Source: Campylobacter showae
Lineage (GTDB): Bacteria; Campylobacterota; Campylobacteria; Campylobacterales; Campylobacteraceae
NCBI RefSeq assembly: GCF_900573985.1
Contig: NZ_UWOK01000001.1
Span: 1,612,001 to 1,676,000, forward strand
Reading direction: 5' to 3'
Length of the DNA: 64,000 nucleotides
The notes beneath the pieces are model-generated. The model did not search any database, was not told where the DNA came from, and worked only from the letters and a program-made list of their open reading frames with translations. This document shows positions 28,397 to 37,395 of the stretch, piece by piece (position 1 is the stretch's first letter; the number at the start of each line of letters is the position of its first letter). The translations under genes and the position numbers were made by a program.

Positions 28397-29558
28397 TTCG
28401 CGCCTTCGCTAAAACGGGCCTTTGCGGCGAATTTACCCGTCCGCTCTGCTCCGCAAAAAGCGCTTGGCATTTATCGGCGAGTAAAATTTGCGCCACGCCA
28501 AATTCCGCGTTTAAATTTGTGCCGCTTTGTTTATGCGACAAATTTAACGCGCCCGCCAAATTTGCATTTTTCGCGGCGAACTCAAATTTAACGCCGCAAT
28601 CCAAATTTGAGTTTAAATTTATCTCGCTTTTCGTTTGCGCCCTCAAATTTAAAAACCTAGCCGCGTCAAGGCTGACTTTTTTATCGTCAAATTTCGCGCC
28701 AGCAGCGGCATGACCGCCGCTTTTCAAACCTTCAAATTTAAGCCCAAATGTTTTATTTTCGTCCTTGTTTTTAGGCTCGGCGGCATTTTTATCGCTCGTT
28801 GCATCCCCGTCTTGAGCGCTAGAGACGATATACCCCTCGCCAAAAAGCCCCGGCGTCAAATTTTGCACCTGCACTTCGGCGTAAATTTTGCCGTTTTTCG
28901 TATCGATAGTCGGGTAGATGAGGCTGATCTCGCCGCGTCTTTCCTCGATTTGGCCGTCTAGTTTATAGATAAATTCGCTACCGATTTTCACGCGGTCTTT
29001 AAATTTCTCATCAAAGCTGAGCTTGAGCTTGACGTCCGGATAGGAAAAAATCGACATCAGCTTTTGCGCTACGCCGCCGACACCCTCGCCGACCTCGATG
29101 CTCTTGCCTGAGATCGTCCCGTCAAAAGGTGCTAGTAGTCGCGTGTCTTCTAGCCGCTTTTGCGCCAAATTTAACGCCAGATGAGCTCTGTTTTCGGCTA
29201 GCGCAGCGTTTTTAAAATCAAATTCCGCATTTTCAAAAGCCTGCTTCGAGCTCACGCTTTGAACGAGCTTAAATTTATCTAGCACGCTTTTTGCGTGGGC
29301 TTTTGCCGTCTGCGCGCTTTCTAGGTCGTTTTGCGCGAGCTTTACGGCTAGCTTTTCGCTCTCGTTTTCAAGCTCTAGTAGCACGTCGCCGCGCTTTACC
29401 TCGGAGCCGATTTCTACGTTTACGGTCTTTACGATACCGACGGCTTTTAGCGCGAGCTGCGCGTCTTTTGCCGCTGCGACGTCAAAGCTCGCGTAAATTT
29501 TATCCTGCGCGCAAAGCGCAACCGCCGCGCTCAGTAAAAAAAGTAAAATTTTATTCAT
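28389..29558 (-). CDS. cmeE: RND periplasmic adaptor, CmeE type, with a 143-residue C-terminal extension
   Basis: 389-aa membrane-fusion protein. Signal peptide about 1-17; first lipoyl half (VGIVKTVNVEIGSEVKRGDVLLELE, 40-64), a helical hairpin (65-135), second lipoyl half (RLLAPFDGTISGKSIEVGEGV, about 140-160) and a beta-barrel ending near residue 246. That point is about where I recall C. jejuni CmeE stopping. Residues 247-389 are an additional low-complexity tail rich in K, N, A, L and F with no recognisable domain. The DNA for it (28389-28820) holds about ten AAATTT words in 260 bases. No membrane-proximal domain follows the barrel. It overlaps cmeD by 4 bases. Confidence 0.85.
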   Translation of the reverse strand: MNKILLFLLSAAVALCAQDKIYASFDVAAAKDAQLALKAVGIVKTVNVEIGSEVKRGDVLLELENESEKLAVKLAQNDLESAQTAKAHAKSVLDKFKLVQSVSSKQAFENAEFDFKNAALAENRAHLALNLAQKRLEDTRLLAPFDGTISGKSIEVGEGVGGVAQKLMSIFSYPDVKLKLSFDEKFKDRVKIGSEFIYKLDGQIEERRGEISLIYPTIDTKNGKIYAEVQVQNLTPGLFGEGYIVSSAQDGDATSDKNAAEPKNKDENKTFGLKFEGLKSGGHAAAGAKFDDKKVSLDAARFLNLRAQTKSEINLNSNLDCGVKFEFAAKNANLAGALNLSHKQSGTNLNAEFGVAQILLADKCQALFAEQSGRVNSPQRPVLAKARNV

Positions 29559-30871
29559 TTGCGCTCCGTTTTTTCGATATTTTCGGCGATCTTGCCGCCG
29601 CGTTCATACAGATACTCCGCCTTTTTGATCTCAAATTTACTCTTGCTTAGCTCCAGCGCGCTGCCTGCGCTAAAGCTCTGCGCGGTCGCGTTTAAAAACT
29701 CGACGTACCCAAGCAGTCCAGCCTCGTACTTTTTGCTGACGGCTTTTAGCGAGGTTTGCGCCGAATTTACCGCGCTTTCGCCCGCGGCTATCTTTTGCTC
29801 GAGCGTCTTTAGGTCGTTTTTGATATTCGTCAAATTTAGCTCGTTTTGCAAGCGCTTTTGATCCAGATTTAACTTCGCTTGCAGCGCGCTAATGCGCTTT
29901 ATCTCGCGCCGCTTTTTGTTTGCGCCAAAATCAAACGCCTTCCAGCTAAAGCCCAAAATCAGCTCGTTTGTATTTAAATTTGGCTTAAAAAAGTCGTCAA
30001 AATACGGCTCCAGCACGCTTCGATACTGCGCGGGCAGCAAGTTTCTATCGTAATGCGTGCGCATAAAGGTGTAGGTGTTTTTGATGAAAATTTGCGGGTT
30101 AGTCTCGGACGCGGTTATCTTTTCGTCCTCAAGAGCCGCGGCGAAATTTAGACTAAGCGCCTCAAGCTCGGGCTTTTCGCTTTTTTGCGGCGCGGAGTCG
30201 TCGTCTGCAAACGCGATCCTAGAGCCCGCCACAGGCTCGATATCTCTGCCCGTTAGCGCATAAATTTGATTTTTTATCTCATTTTGATTTTGCGAGATCT
30301 CGAGGCGTTCGGCGAGCGCCATGGCGTATCTAGCATTTATCGCTTCATACTCGCTCTCGTCGCTAAGCCCCGCGCGGTAGTATTTTTCCAGCCTATTTAG
30401 CGCGTTTTTTAGATAGTTTATCTCGCCCTCTTTTGCCAGCGCGAGCTCGCTCAGCGACAAAAAGCCAAAATAAAGCTTAGTTGCGTTAAACGCAAGCAGG
30501 TTTTGATACTCCTCGTTTTTTAAAATTTCAGCCGCGCTAATGTGCGAAAGCGAGCTTAGCAGGGCTTCTCTTTTACCGCCGTCATAAACGGCAAGCTCCA
30601 AAATCGCTCTTGCCGTGGCGGCTCTTTGCGGGCGCAGGACGTTTATGTCGCCGCTTAAAAAGCTGTATCCGCCGTCAACCGTGAGACTTGGCATATATGC
30701 ACTTTTTACGGCGTCTTTTTGCAGCTGCGCTTTTTGCGGTTCGTAGTTTGAGATTTGAGCTAAATTTGAGCTCTGAGCGGCCAAAATCAGCTCGGGCAAA
30801 TTCCCTTCAAATTTAACCTCCGAACCGATTAAAAAAACGCAAAAACTCAAAAATATATAAATTTTTTTCAT
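29555..30871 (-). CDS. cmeD: TolC-family outer-membrane efflux protein, CmeD type
   Basis: 438-aa outer-membrane factor, first gene of the RND operon. A signal peptide (MKKIYIFLSFCVFLIGS) without lipobox is followed by two OEP repeats rich in long helices (for example residues 105-200 and 310-435). The N-terminal Asn/Ala-rich helix (ELILAAQSSNLAQISNYEPQ) and LTVDGGYSFLSG are typical of TolC proteins. It should provide the outer channel for the adaptor and permease downstream. Its upstream region (30872-31013) is GC-rich with no clear operator. Confidence 0.87.
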   Translation of the reverse strand: MKKIYIFLSFCVFLIGSEVKFEGNLPELILAAQSSNLAQISNYEPQKAQLQKDAVKSAYMPSLTVDGGYSFLSGDINVLRPQRAATARAILELAVYDGGKREALLSSLSHISAAEILKNEEYQNLLAFNATKLYFGFLSLSELALAKEGEINYLKNALNRLEKYYRAGLSDESEYEAINARYAMALAERLEISQNQNEIKNQIYALTGRDIEPVAGSRIAFADDDSAPQKSEKPELEALSLNFAAALEDEKITASETNPQIFIKNTYTFMRTHYDRNLLPAQYRSVLEPYFDDFFKPNLNTNELILGFSWKAFDFGANKKRREIKRISALQAKLNLDQKRLQNELNLTNIKNDLKTLEQKIAAGESAVNSAQTSLKAVSKKYEAGLLGYVEFLNATAQSFSAGSALELSKSKFEIKKAEYLYERGGKIAENIEKTERK

Positions 30872-31013
30872 CTAAACCCTTTCCTATTAGCTCTGGGCGG
30901 CGCGGGCTAAATCTGAGCGGGTTTGCGCCGTCTGAAATCTGGCGCCGTAGGTAAAATAAAATGGAAATTTAAGCGGCGCGCGGAGCATTTTTAAGATTAT
31001 AGCGACAAAAAAC

Positions 31014-31754
31014 CTAATGAAAGCTTTTAACGAGATTCATGACGAGCAAATTCCACCCGTCGACGAGCACGAAAATAAGTAGCTTAAAAGGCAGTGAAAT
31101 CATCGTCGGCGGCAGCATCATCATACCCATCGCCATGAGCACGGAGCTAACGACCATATCGATGACCAAAAACGGCAGATAAAGCAAAAAGGCTATCTCA
31201 AACGCCGTTTTCATCTCGCTGATCATAAACGCACTCATCACGACCGTGAGCGGGATATCGTCTAAACTTTGCGGGTTTGGCATATTTCTGATACGCAAAA
31301 ACAGCGCCAGATCCTTCTCGCGCGTATTTTTTATCATAAACTCGCGAAACGGCTTCACGCCGCGCTCAAAGGCTTCTTGGTAGCCGATTTGCTCGCTTAG
31401 ATACGGCTGCACGCCCGCTTCGTAGGCTTGCTTGCCCACAGGCTCCATGATAAAAAACGTAAGCACCATAGCAAGGCTAATAAGCACCGTAGACGGCGGC
31501 ATCTGCTGCGTACCCATCGCCTGGCGCAAAAACGAAAAAACGATAATGAGCCGCAAAAAGCTGGTCATCATAAAAACTAGCGAAGGAGCGAGCGTGAGGA
31601 CGGTTAGGACAAGTAAGACGTTTAGCGAGCTAACTAACTGAGTGGGCGTAGTAGGCGCGCTTAGGCTGAGATTTACGGTCGGGATCGTGACGTTATCCTC
31701 GCCGATCGCGACCGCCGCAAAGATAAAAAACAGCAAAAACGTCAGTTTTTTCAA
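31014..31754 (-). CDS. fliP: Flagellar export apparatus protein FliP
   Basis: 246-aa core component of the flagellar type III export gate. The cleavable N-terminal signal (MKKLTFLLFFIFAAVAIG) is as in other FliP proteins. Family signatures are MTSFLRLIIVFSFLRQAMGTQ, STVLISLAMVLTFFIMEPVG and the C-terminal MVVSSVLMAMGMMMLPPTMISLPFKLLIFVLVDGW, with four membrane helices. It begins 2 bases after motB, so it is co-transcribed with motAB here, whereas in C. jejuni fliP and motAB are at separate loci (memory). Confidence 0.95.
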   Translation of the reverse strand: MKKLTFLLFFIFAAVAIGEDNVTIPTVNLSLSAPTTPTQLVSSLNVLLVLTVLTLAPSLVFMMTSFLRLIIVFSFLRQAMGTQQMPPSTVLISLAMVLTFFIMEPVGKQAYEAGVQPYLSEQIGYQEAFERGVKPFREFMIKNTREKDLALFLRIRNMPNPQSLDDIPLTVVMSAFMISEMKTAFEIAFLLYLPFLVIDMVVSSVLMAMGMMMLPPTMISLPFKLLIFVLVDGWNLLVMNLVKSFH

Positions 31755-31756
31755 AT

Positions 31757-32527
31757 TTACTCCTGCGCATCCAGTATGCTTTTTTGTGTTTTGGCTTTGT
31801 CGTCTAAATTTAACGAAACGAAGTGGATCTCGACCCTGCGATTTTTCTCCCTGCCCTGCTCGGTAAAATTCGTCGCAAACGGCTCAAATTCGGCCTTTGC
31901 AGACGCGGTTAGCTTTTTAGGATCGACGCCGTCTTTGATGAGCTCGCTAACCACGCTGATAGCTCTAGCCGACGATAGCTGCCAGTTGTCTTTAAACTCG
32001 GCAGACCCCGGCTGCTCGCTGTCGGTGTGTCCGATCACGTTTGCTACGACGTCAGGCGGTAGCTTGGCTATCACCATCGCGATACGTTTTAAAAATAGCA
32101 GCGCATCATCATTTTGCAGCTGGGCGCTATCTTTTGCAAAGAGTAAATTTGCAGGTAGCCTGATCACAAATCCGCTCTCGCTCTCCTCAAACGTAACCTC
32201 GGGCGAGCCGCTAGCATGCAAAAGCTCGTTGATAGAGCGCAGGGTTTGTTCGAAATTTGATTTCACGCCAGTGCGCTCTTTGTTTGAGGTGGCGTGGTCG
32301 TCTTGGTTTTGTTCGGCGCTGACGTCCGGTTTCGTGCCGCCCTCAAGCACGCCCAAAGCCCCGCTTAGCGAGCCGATCGCTGCTTCTAGCTTTTTCGCGT
32401 CCATCGTACTCATAGAAAGAAGCAGTACGAAAAAGCAAAGCAACAGCGACATCAAGTCGCCAAACGCCGCGAGCCACTCGGGTAAGCATTTGGGGCAGTC
32501 GCCCGGATCGATTAACTTTTTAGCCAT
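31757..32527 (-). CDS. motB: Flagellar motor stator protein MotB
   Basis: 256-aa peptidoglycan-anchored stator subunit. A short cytoplasmic N-terminus with CPKC leads into the single helix FGDLMSLLLCFFVLLLSM, with the proton-accepting D24. The plug segment follows. The C-terminal OmpA-like domain (about 105-245) carries IGHTDSE and LSSARAISVVSELI, with NRRVEIHFV at its end. Paired with MotA upstream (5 bases apart). Confidence 0.95.
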   Translation of the reverse strand: MAKKLIDPGDCPKCLPEWLAAFGDLMSLLLCFFVLLLSMSTMDAKKLEAAIGSLSGALGVLEGGTKPDVSAEQNQDDHATSNKERTGVKSNFEQTLRSINELLHASGSPEVTFEESESGFVIRLPANLLFAKDSAQLQNDDALLFLKRIAMVIAKLPPDVVANVIGHTDSEQPGSAEFKDNWQLSSARAISVVSELIKDGVDPKKLTASAKAEFEPFATNFTEQGREKNRRVEIHFVSLNLDDKAKTQKSILDAQE

Positions 32528-32532
32528 TTTTT

Positions 32533-33300
32533 CTACTTATCAAACTGACTGACGCGGTCTTTAGGCGGTAAAAACGATAGTAGCTTCATCTCGAGCGTCC
32601 TAGGGTTGTCGCCGGCTTGGATCGCCATTATACCCTCTAGCATCAGCACCTTTGCCGTGCCTTCGTCCTTGTCGCGGATACTTAGGATGTTTGCCACGGG
32701 CGAGCCCAGAATATTTCCTATCATCGCGCCGTAAAGCGTCGTAATGAGCGCAACCGCCATAGATGGACCGATAGCCGAGGGATCTGACATGTTCATGAGC
32801 ATCGCGACCAGACCGATGAGCGTACCGATCATACCCATCGAGCCCGCAAAGCCCGCGATTTGTTCGAAAATTTTGATATTATCGCCGTGTCTAGAGCTAG
32901 ACTGCTCCATATCTATCTCAAGCAGCGTCCTGATGGCGTCCGGTTCGTTGCCATCAACCGCCATAGATAGGCCTTTTTTTAGAAACGGATCAGTTTCGTT
33001 ATTTGCATCGCTTTCAAGCGCCAAGATACCGTCGCGGCGAGCTTTCGTGGAGTACTCGACCATTTTTTTTACGATTTCTGGGAGATTGTAGGTTTTTGGT
33101 TTTACCGCGATGCCGTAAAACGTGCCTAGCTTTTTTATCTGCTCCATCTTAAAGCCGATCATCAGCGCGCAAATCGTACCGCCAAAAACAATCAAAACAG
33201 AGGGAATATCGATGTAAGCTCCGATTCCGACGCCCATCTGCATGGAACCTAGCAAAAGAACCATAATAACTATCCAACCGACGAGGCTACCTAAATCCAT
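32533..33300 (-). CDS. motA: Flagellar motor stator protein MotA
   Basis: 255-aa proton-channel stator subunit with four membrane helices (about 5-22, 30-48, 150-172 and 180-202) and the large cytoplasmic loop (about 60-145) that touches the rotor. Signatures: GMIGTLIGLVAMLMNMSDPSAIGPSMAVALITTLYG and the basic/acidic loop region. First gene of motA-motB-fliP. The 317-base region upstream (33301-33617) is AT-rich and holds no other gene; no sigma-54 or sigma-28 promoter stands out there. Confidence 0.95.
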   Translation of the reverse strand: MDLGSLVGWIVIMVLLLGSMQMGVGIGAYIDIPSVLIVFGGTICALMIGFKMEQIKKLGTFYGIAVKPKTYNLPEIVKKMVEYSTKARRDGILALESDANNETDPFLKKGLSMAVDGNEPDAIRTLLEIDMEQSSSRHGDNIKIFEQIAGFAGSMGMIGTLIGLVAMLMNMSDPSAIGPSMAVALITTLYGAMIGNILGSPVANILSIRDKDEGTAKVLMLEGIMAIQAGDNPRTLEMKLLSFLPPKDRVSQFDK

Positions 33301-33617
33301 CTTGCAACTTTCTATTTAAAAATTTTAGTTTGTATTTTAGTTTTTTTTAGTTGAAAAAACAGTTAAACTTAGATTAGCTTTTTGCAAAAGGCGTTCCAAA
33401 TTGGGGTAAATTTTTTTAAATTTTGTGTTTTTGGTCGAATTTCGATTTTTCGGTACTTTTCTCACCCAAATTTAAACTCTAGTTTTGTACTAAGATTTGA
33501 TTAAAAAAAACGAAGCAAAATTTTAAACGAGAGCAAGAGATAGCGTCTTGCCGCGAGCGTAAATTTGACGAATTTATCGCTCGCACGCTATCAATGATTA
33601 GCAAAAGGCAAATTTAG

Positions 33618-34766
33618 CTAAGCCCTTTTTGACTTAAACGCCCTTTTTGCCGTCATATAAAAGCCACTAAATATAAAAAGCGCCATCAAAAGCGAAACTA
33701 CCGACCACAAAATTTTACCCGCAATCCCGAAAAAATACCCCGTATGCAGCTGATAGTTCGTGCTCTTTACCATGCCTACAGTTATGCCCTCGGTTTGTTT
33801 TTGCTCCGCCATCTTGCCCTCTTTTACGTTTACGGAGGTCATTTTCGGACGAGCGGTGCTAGGCGCGTCAGGTTCGTAGTATCTGACGTTTATCTTATCT
33901 CCGGCCGCTAGCATCAGGCTAAATTCTTTATACTCTATGCCGCTTGATCTGAATATCTCGTAAGCCCTCTGCACATCGCTAAATTTATACTCGGCGCTCT
34001 TTTTTCCCTCTGTTTTTGCGGGCGCGCCCTCTTTGCGCTCGGCCTCTTTAGGCAAATTTTGCGCGCTAACGAAAAGCTCAGTCACCGCGCCGTTATACCA
34101 GCGGTACGACCACATGAGCCCCGTTAGACAGATGACGAGATAAATCACCGCGCTTAAGGCGCCTAAACTCGTGTGCAGGTTGTGAAAAAGGGCGTATTTT
34201 TTGAGTTTAAAATTCGGCTTTATCGCCTCGGCAAATTTGCGTTTTATCCTTGGAAAATGCAACCAAACGCCGCTTATCACGAGCACTATCATCGCGACCG
34301 TACTAGCGCCTACAATCTGCTTACCGACCTCGCCAGCGGTTTTATTGCCAGTTAGCGCAAAACCTAAATTTCGGTGTAGCGACATTACGGTGCGAACAAA
34401 GGCCACTCCATAGTCCTTGCCGATGATCTGCGCGGTGTACGGATCGACCAGATAGGTATCGCTATTGCTAGCATAAATTTTGACCGCTTCGTTTTCGCTT
34501 TTGGGTAGCACGAGCCTTGCCGGCTGTTTAACGCCCGTTTGCTCGCTAAAGCTTTGCAGGATTTTTTCTACGCTTAGCATTTCGCCCGTTTTTTGTACTT
34601 TGGGAGCGTTTAAATTTATAAGATCATCAAGCTCATGCTGATACGACAAAATCGCGCCAGTAACGCCGATAATGAGTAGCGGAACGGCAAAAATAATCGA
34701 TAAAATCAGGTGGAGATTAAACAAAAACTGATTTCTTCTTAAAGCCTTTTTTAAAAATGAAAGCAA
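33618..34766 (-). CDS. PepSY-associated TM helix protein, intact
   Basis: 382-aa PepSY/PiuB-type inner-membrane protein with four helices: LHLILSIIFAVPLLIIGVTGAILSY (near 20), VAMIVLVISGVWLHFP (near 150), the block LFHNLHTSLGALSAVIYLVICLTGLMWSYRWYN (near 190-220) and a C-terminal helix (ILWSVVSLLMALFIFSGFYM). Conserved His residues in LHRNLG, LHTSLG and LHTGYF may bind heme or participate in electron transfer in ferric-siderophore reduction. I choose the TTG at 34766, preceded by AAAGGATATAAC; the frame is open to another TTG at 34802 without a ribosome binding site. It is the full-length counterpart of the frameshifted gene at 23964-25060. Confidence 0.82.
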   Translation of the reverse strand: MLSFLKKALRRNQFLFNLHLILSIIFAVPLLIIGVTGAILSYQHELDDLINLNAPKVQKTGEMLSVEKILQSFSEQTGVKQPARLVLPKSENEAVKIYASNSDTYLVDPYTAQIIGKDYGVAFVRTVMSLHRNLGFALTGNKTAGEVGKQIVGASTVAMIVLVISGVWLHFPRIKRKFAEAIKPNFKLKKYALFHNLHTSLGALSAVIYLVICLTGLMWSYRWYNGAVTELFVSAQNLPKEAERKEGAPAKTEGKKSAEYKFSDVQRAYEIFRSSGIEYKEFSLMLAAGDKINVRYYEPDAPSTARPKMTSVNVKEGKMAEQKQTEGITVGMVKSTNYQLHTGYFFGIAGKILWSVVSLLMALFIFSGFYMTAKRAFKSKRA

Positions 34767-34913
34767 GTTATATCCTTTAAATTTGATTTTGATTATATTC
34801 AAAGGCCGTGATTATATTAGTTAATGCTTAAGAAATTGTTAAGTCCAAAAAGCATTAATCGCGCATTTAGCAAATTTGAGATAAAATCGCTCAAATTTAA
34901 ACAAGGAAAAAAG

Positions 34914-36218
34914 ATGAGCGATATCGGCGTAGTGGTGCTTGCCGCGGGGCTTGGCACAAGGATGAAATCAACCAAACCAAAGGTGCTTTTCGAGCTTTGC
35001 GGAGAGCCGATGATTATCCATATTTTGCGCAAGGCTTATGAGATCAGTAGCGACGTGAGCGTGGTTTTGAGCTATCAAAAAGAGCTAGTGGAAGCTAAAA
35101 TCAAAGAAATTTTCCCTCAAACTAAAATTTACGAACAAAATTTAAAAGAGTTCCCGGGCACTGCGGGCGCGCTAAAAAACATACCGTTAAATAGCGAAAA
35201 AACGCTGATTTTGTGCGGAGATATGCCGCTTATCAAAACAAACGACCTAATCCGCCTAAGCGCGGGAAACTCAGACGTTGCGCTAAGCGTTTTTGAGGCG
35301 GCAGACCCCTACGGCTACGGCCGCGTGATCATAAATAACGGCAAAGTAGAGGCCATCGTCGAGCAAAAAGACGCAACCGAGACGCAAAAAATGATAAAAA
35401 GCGCAAACGCCGGCTGCTACTGCTTTAAAAGCGAAGTTTTACGCGAGATTTTGCCTCTCATCGGCAACGAAAACTCGCAGAAAGAATTTTACCTAACCGA
35501 CGCGATAAAAATAGCAAACGAGCGCGGTCTAAAGTGCTGGGCTATCAGCGTCGAAGAGCAAAATTTCATGGGTATAAACGATAAATTTCAGCTAAGTATC
35601 GCCCAAAATTTGATGCAGGACGAAATCAAGAAAAATTTGATGAAAAGCGGCGTGCTAATGCGGCTACCAAATAGCATTTACATCGACTCTAGAGCAAAAT
35701 TTGAAGGCGAATGCGTCATCGAAGAAAACGTAAGCGTCATCGGCGAATGCGTCATCAAAAACTCCGTCATCAAAAGCGGCTCGGTCGTAGAAAACTCCGT
35801 CGTCGAGGACTCGGACGTCGGCCCTCTAGCGCACCTGCGCCCAAAATGCGAAATCAAAAACACTCACATCGGAAATTTCGTCGAGCTAAAAGCAGCCAGG
35901 CTAAACGGCGTCAAGGCGGGCCACCTAAGCTATCTGGGCGACTGCGAGATAGGCCCTGGCTCAAACGTAGGCTGCGGCACGATCACGTGCAACTACGACG
36001 GCAAAGCCAAGCATAAAACGATTATCGGCAAAAACGTCTTTATCGGCTCGGACACGCAGCTCATAGCTCCCGTAAAAGTCGGCGACGACGTGTTAATCGC
36101 CGCAGGAAGCACCGTAACTAGCGACGTACCAAGCGGCGCGCTAGCCATCAGCCGCACGAAACAGGTAAATAAAGAAGGCTTTTTTTATAAATTTTTTAAC
36201 GATACGAAAAGCGACTAA
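34914..36218 (+). CDS. glmU: Bifunctional UDP-GlcNAc pyrophosphorylase / GlcN-1-P acetyltransferase
   Basis: 434-aa GlmU, making UDP-N-acetylglucosamine for peptidoglycan and LOS. The pyrophosphorylase domain begins VVLAAGLGTRMKSTKPKV and contains LILCGDMPLI. The left-handed beta-helix acetyltransferase domain occupies about 235-434, with GPLAHLRPKCEIKNTHIGNFVELK and YLGDCEIGPGSNVGCGTITCNYDG. Start at ATG 34914 follows ACAAGGAAAAAAG. The frame extends back to 34824, but that stretch is AAATTT-type intergenic sequence. Head of the run glmU-coaBC-hypothetical-uppS, each separated by 1-2 bases or overlapping. Confidence 0.95.
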   Translation: MSDIGVVVLAAGLGTRMKSTKPKVLFELCGEPMIIHILRKAYEISSDVSVVLSYQKELVEAKIKEIFPQTKIYEQNLKEFPGTAGALKNIPLNSEKTLILCGDMPLIKTNDLIRLSAGNSDVALSVFEAADPYGYGRVIINNGKVEAIVEQKDATETQKMIKSANAGCYCFKSEVLREILPLIGNENSQKEFYLTDAIKIANERGLKCWAISVEEQNFMGINDKFQLSIAQNLMQDEIKKNLMKSGVLMRLPNSIYIDSRAKFEGECVIEENVSVIGECVIKNSVIKSGSVVENSVVEDSDVGPLAHLRPKCEIKNTHIGNFVELKAARLNGVKAGHLSYLGDCEIGPGSNVGCGTITCNYDGKAKHKTIIGKNVFIGSDTQLIAPVKVGDDVLIAAGSTVTSDVPSGALAISRTKQVNKEGFFYKFFNDTKSD

Positions 36219-36219
36219 A

Positions 36220-37395
36220 ATGCTAAAAAATAAAAAAATTTTGCTCGCGGTTTGCGGCAGTATCGCGTTTTATAAGGCTTATGAAATTTTATCCGCGCTA
36301 AAAAAAGAGGGTGCGGACGTGCGCGTTATGCTTAGCGAAGGGGCTCTTAAATTTTGCTCTGAAGCCGGCTTTGAAGCGCTGTGCGAGCATAAAATTTTAA
36401 CCTCGCGCACGGAGAGTTGGCAGGATGGGCTAAATCACATCGCCTACGCCAAAACCGATCTCATCCTTATCGCGCCCGCGAGCGTAAATACGATAAACAA
36501 GCTTGCAAGCGGCATTTGCGATAACGTCTTTATGCAGACTCTGATCGCTAGCCCGGCTCCCCTACTCATTGCGCCCGCAGCCAACGACAAAATGATAAAT
36601 CACTTCTCTACGCGCAAAAATTTCGAGTTTCTAGCCGCAAACGGCGCGAGATTTATCGAACCGGTAGAAAAAACACTAGCATGCGGCGACACGGGCAAAG
36701 GCGCGCTGGCAGACGTATCTACGATCATCTACGAAACCAAAAGGATGCTCGCTGAGCCCAAATTTAAAGGACAAAAGGTGGTCGTAACGGGCGGCGCTAC
36801 GAGCGAAAAAATCGACGACGTAAGAGCCGTGACGAATCTATCTAGCGGCAAGATGGCAAAAGCGCTTGCCGATGCGTTTTACTACGCGGGTGCGGACGTG
36901 ACGCTGATAGCTAGCTTTGAAACAGCAAACGCTCCTTATAAAACGCTCAAATTTCAAAGCTCGGCGGAGCTAAAAGAGCTACTACGCGTAAATTTGACGG
37001 ACGCAAATTTGCTTGCGATGGCGGCTGCGGTTAGCGACTACACTCCAAAAACCAAATTTGAAGGCAAGCTAAAAAAGCAAAACTTAGGCGAAATTTGGAC
37101 GCTGGAGCTCGCTCAAAACGATGACATTTTGGGCTCTTTCGCGAATTTTAAAAATGTTAAAAAAATCGGCTTTAAAATGGAAATGGACGCCGCAAACGCT
37201 ATGCAAAACGCAAAAAATATGCTTAAGAAAAAGAGCCTCGACGCCGTTTGCCTAAACGTGCTGGGCGGCGATATAAATTTCGGCTCTGATAGCACGCAAA
37301 TAACCTTTATTACGCGCCGTGACGCGCAAAATATCGCGCTAACATCTAAAGATGACGCGGCGCGGCAAATCGTAAATTTAGCAACCAAGCTATGA
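36220..37395 (+). CDS. coaBC: Bifunctional phosphopantothenoylcysteine decarboxylase/synthetase
   Basis: 391-aa CoaBC (Dfp), two steps of coenzyme A synthesis. The N-terminal flavoprotein decarboxylase has VCGSIAFYKAYEIL, the catalytic His in GLNHIAYAKTDLILIAPAS and ACGDTGKGAL with the reactive Cys. The C-terminal CTP-dependent synthetase starts VVVTGGATSEKIDDVRAVTN and has LSSGKMAKALADAF. Spacing to glmU is 1 base and the next gene overlaps its stop by 4 bases. Confidence 0.95.
   Translation: MLKNKKILLAVCGSIAFYKAYEILSALKKEGADVRVMLSEGALKFCSEAGFEALCEHKILTSRTESWQDGLNHIAYAKTDLILIAPASVNTINKLASGICDNVFMQTLIASPAPLLIAPAANDKMINHFSTRKNFEFLAANGARFIEPVEKTLACGDTGKGALADVSTIIYETKRMLAEPKFKGQKVVVTGGATSEKIDDVRAVTNLSSGKMAKALADAFYYAGADVTLIASFETANAPYKTLKFQSSAELKELLRVNLTDANLLAMAAAVSDYTPKTKFEGKLKKQNLGEIWTLELAQNDDILGSFANFKNVKKIGFKMEMDAANAMQNAKNMLKKKSLDAVCLNVLGGDINFGSDSTQITFITRRDAQNIALTSKDDAARQIVNLATKL

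Noticed and set aside
34824..34913. N-terminal extension of GlmU by 30 codons
   Set aside because: The ribosome binding site AAGGA sits just before the inner ATG at 34914, where family proteins begin; the extension is AAATTT-type spacer sequence.
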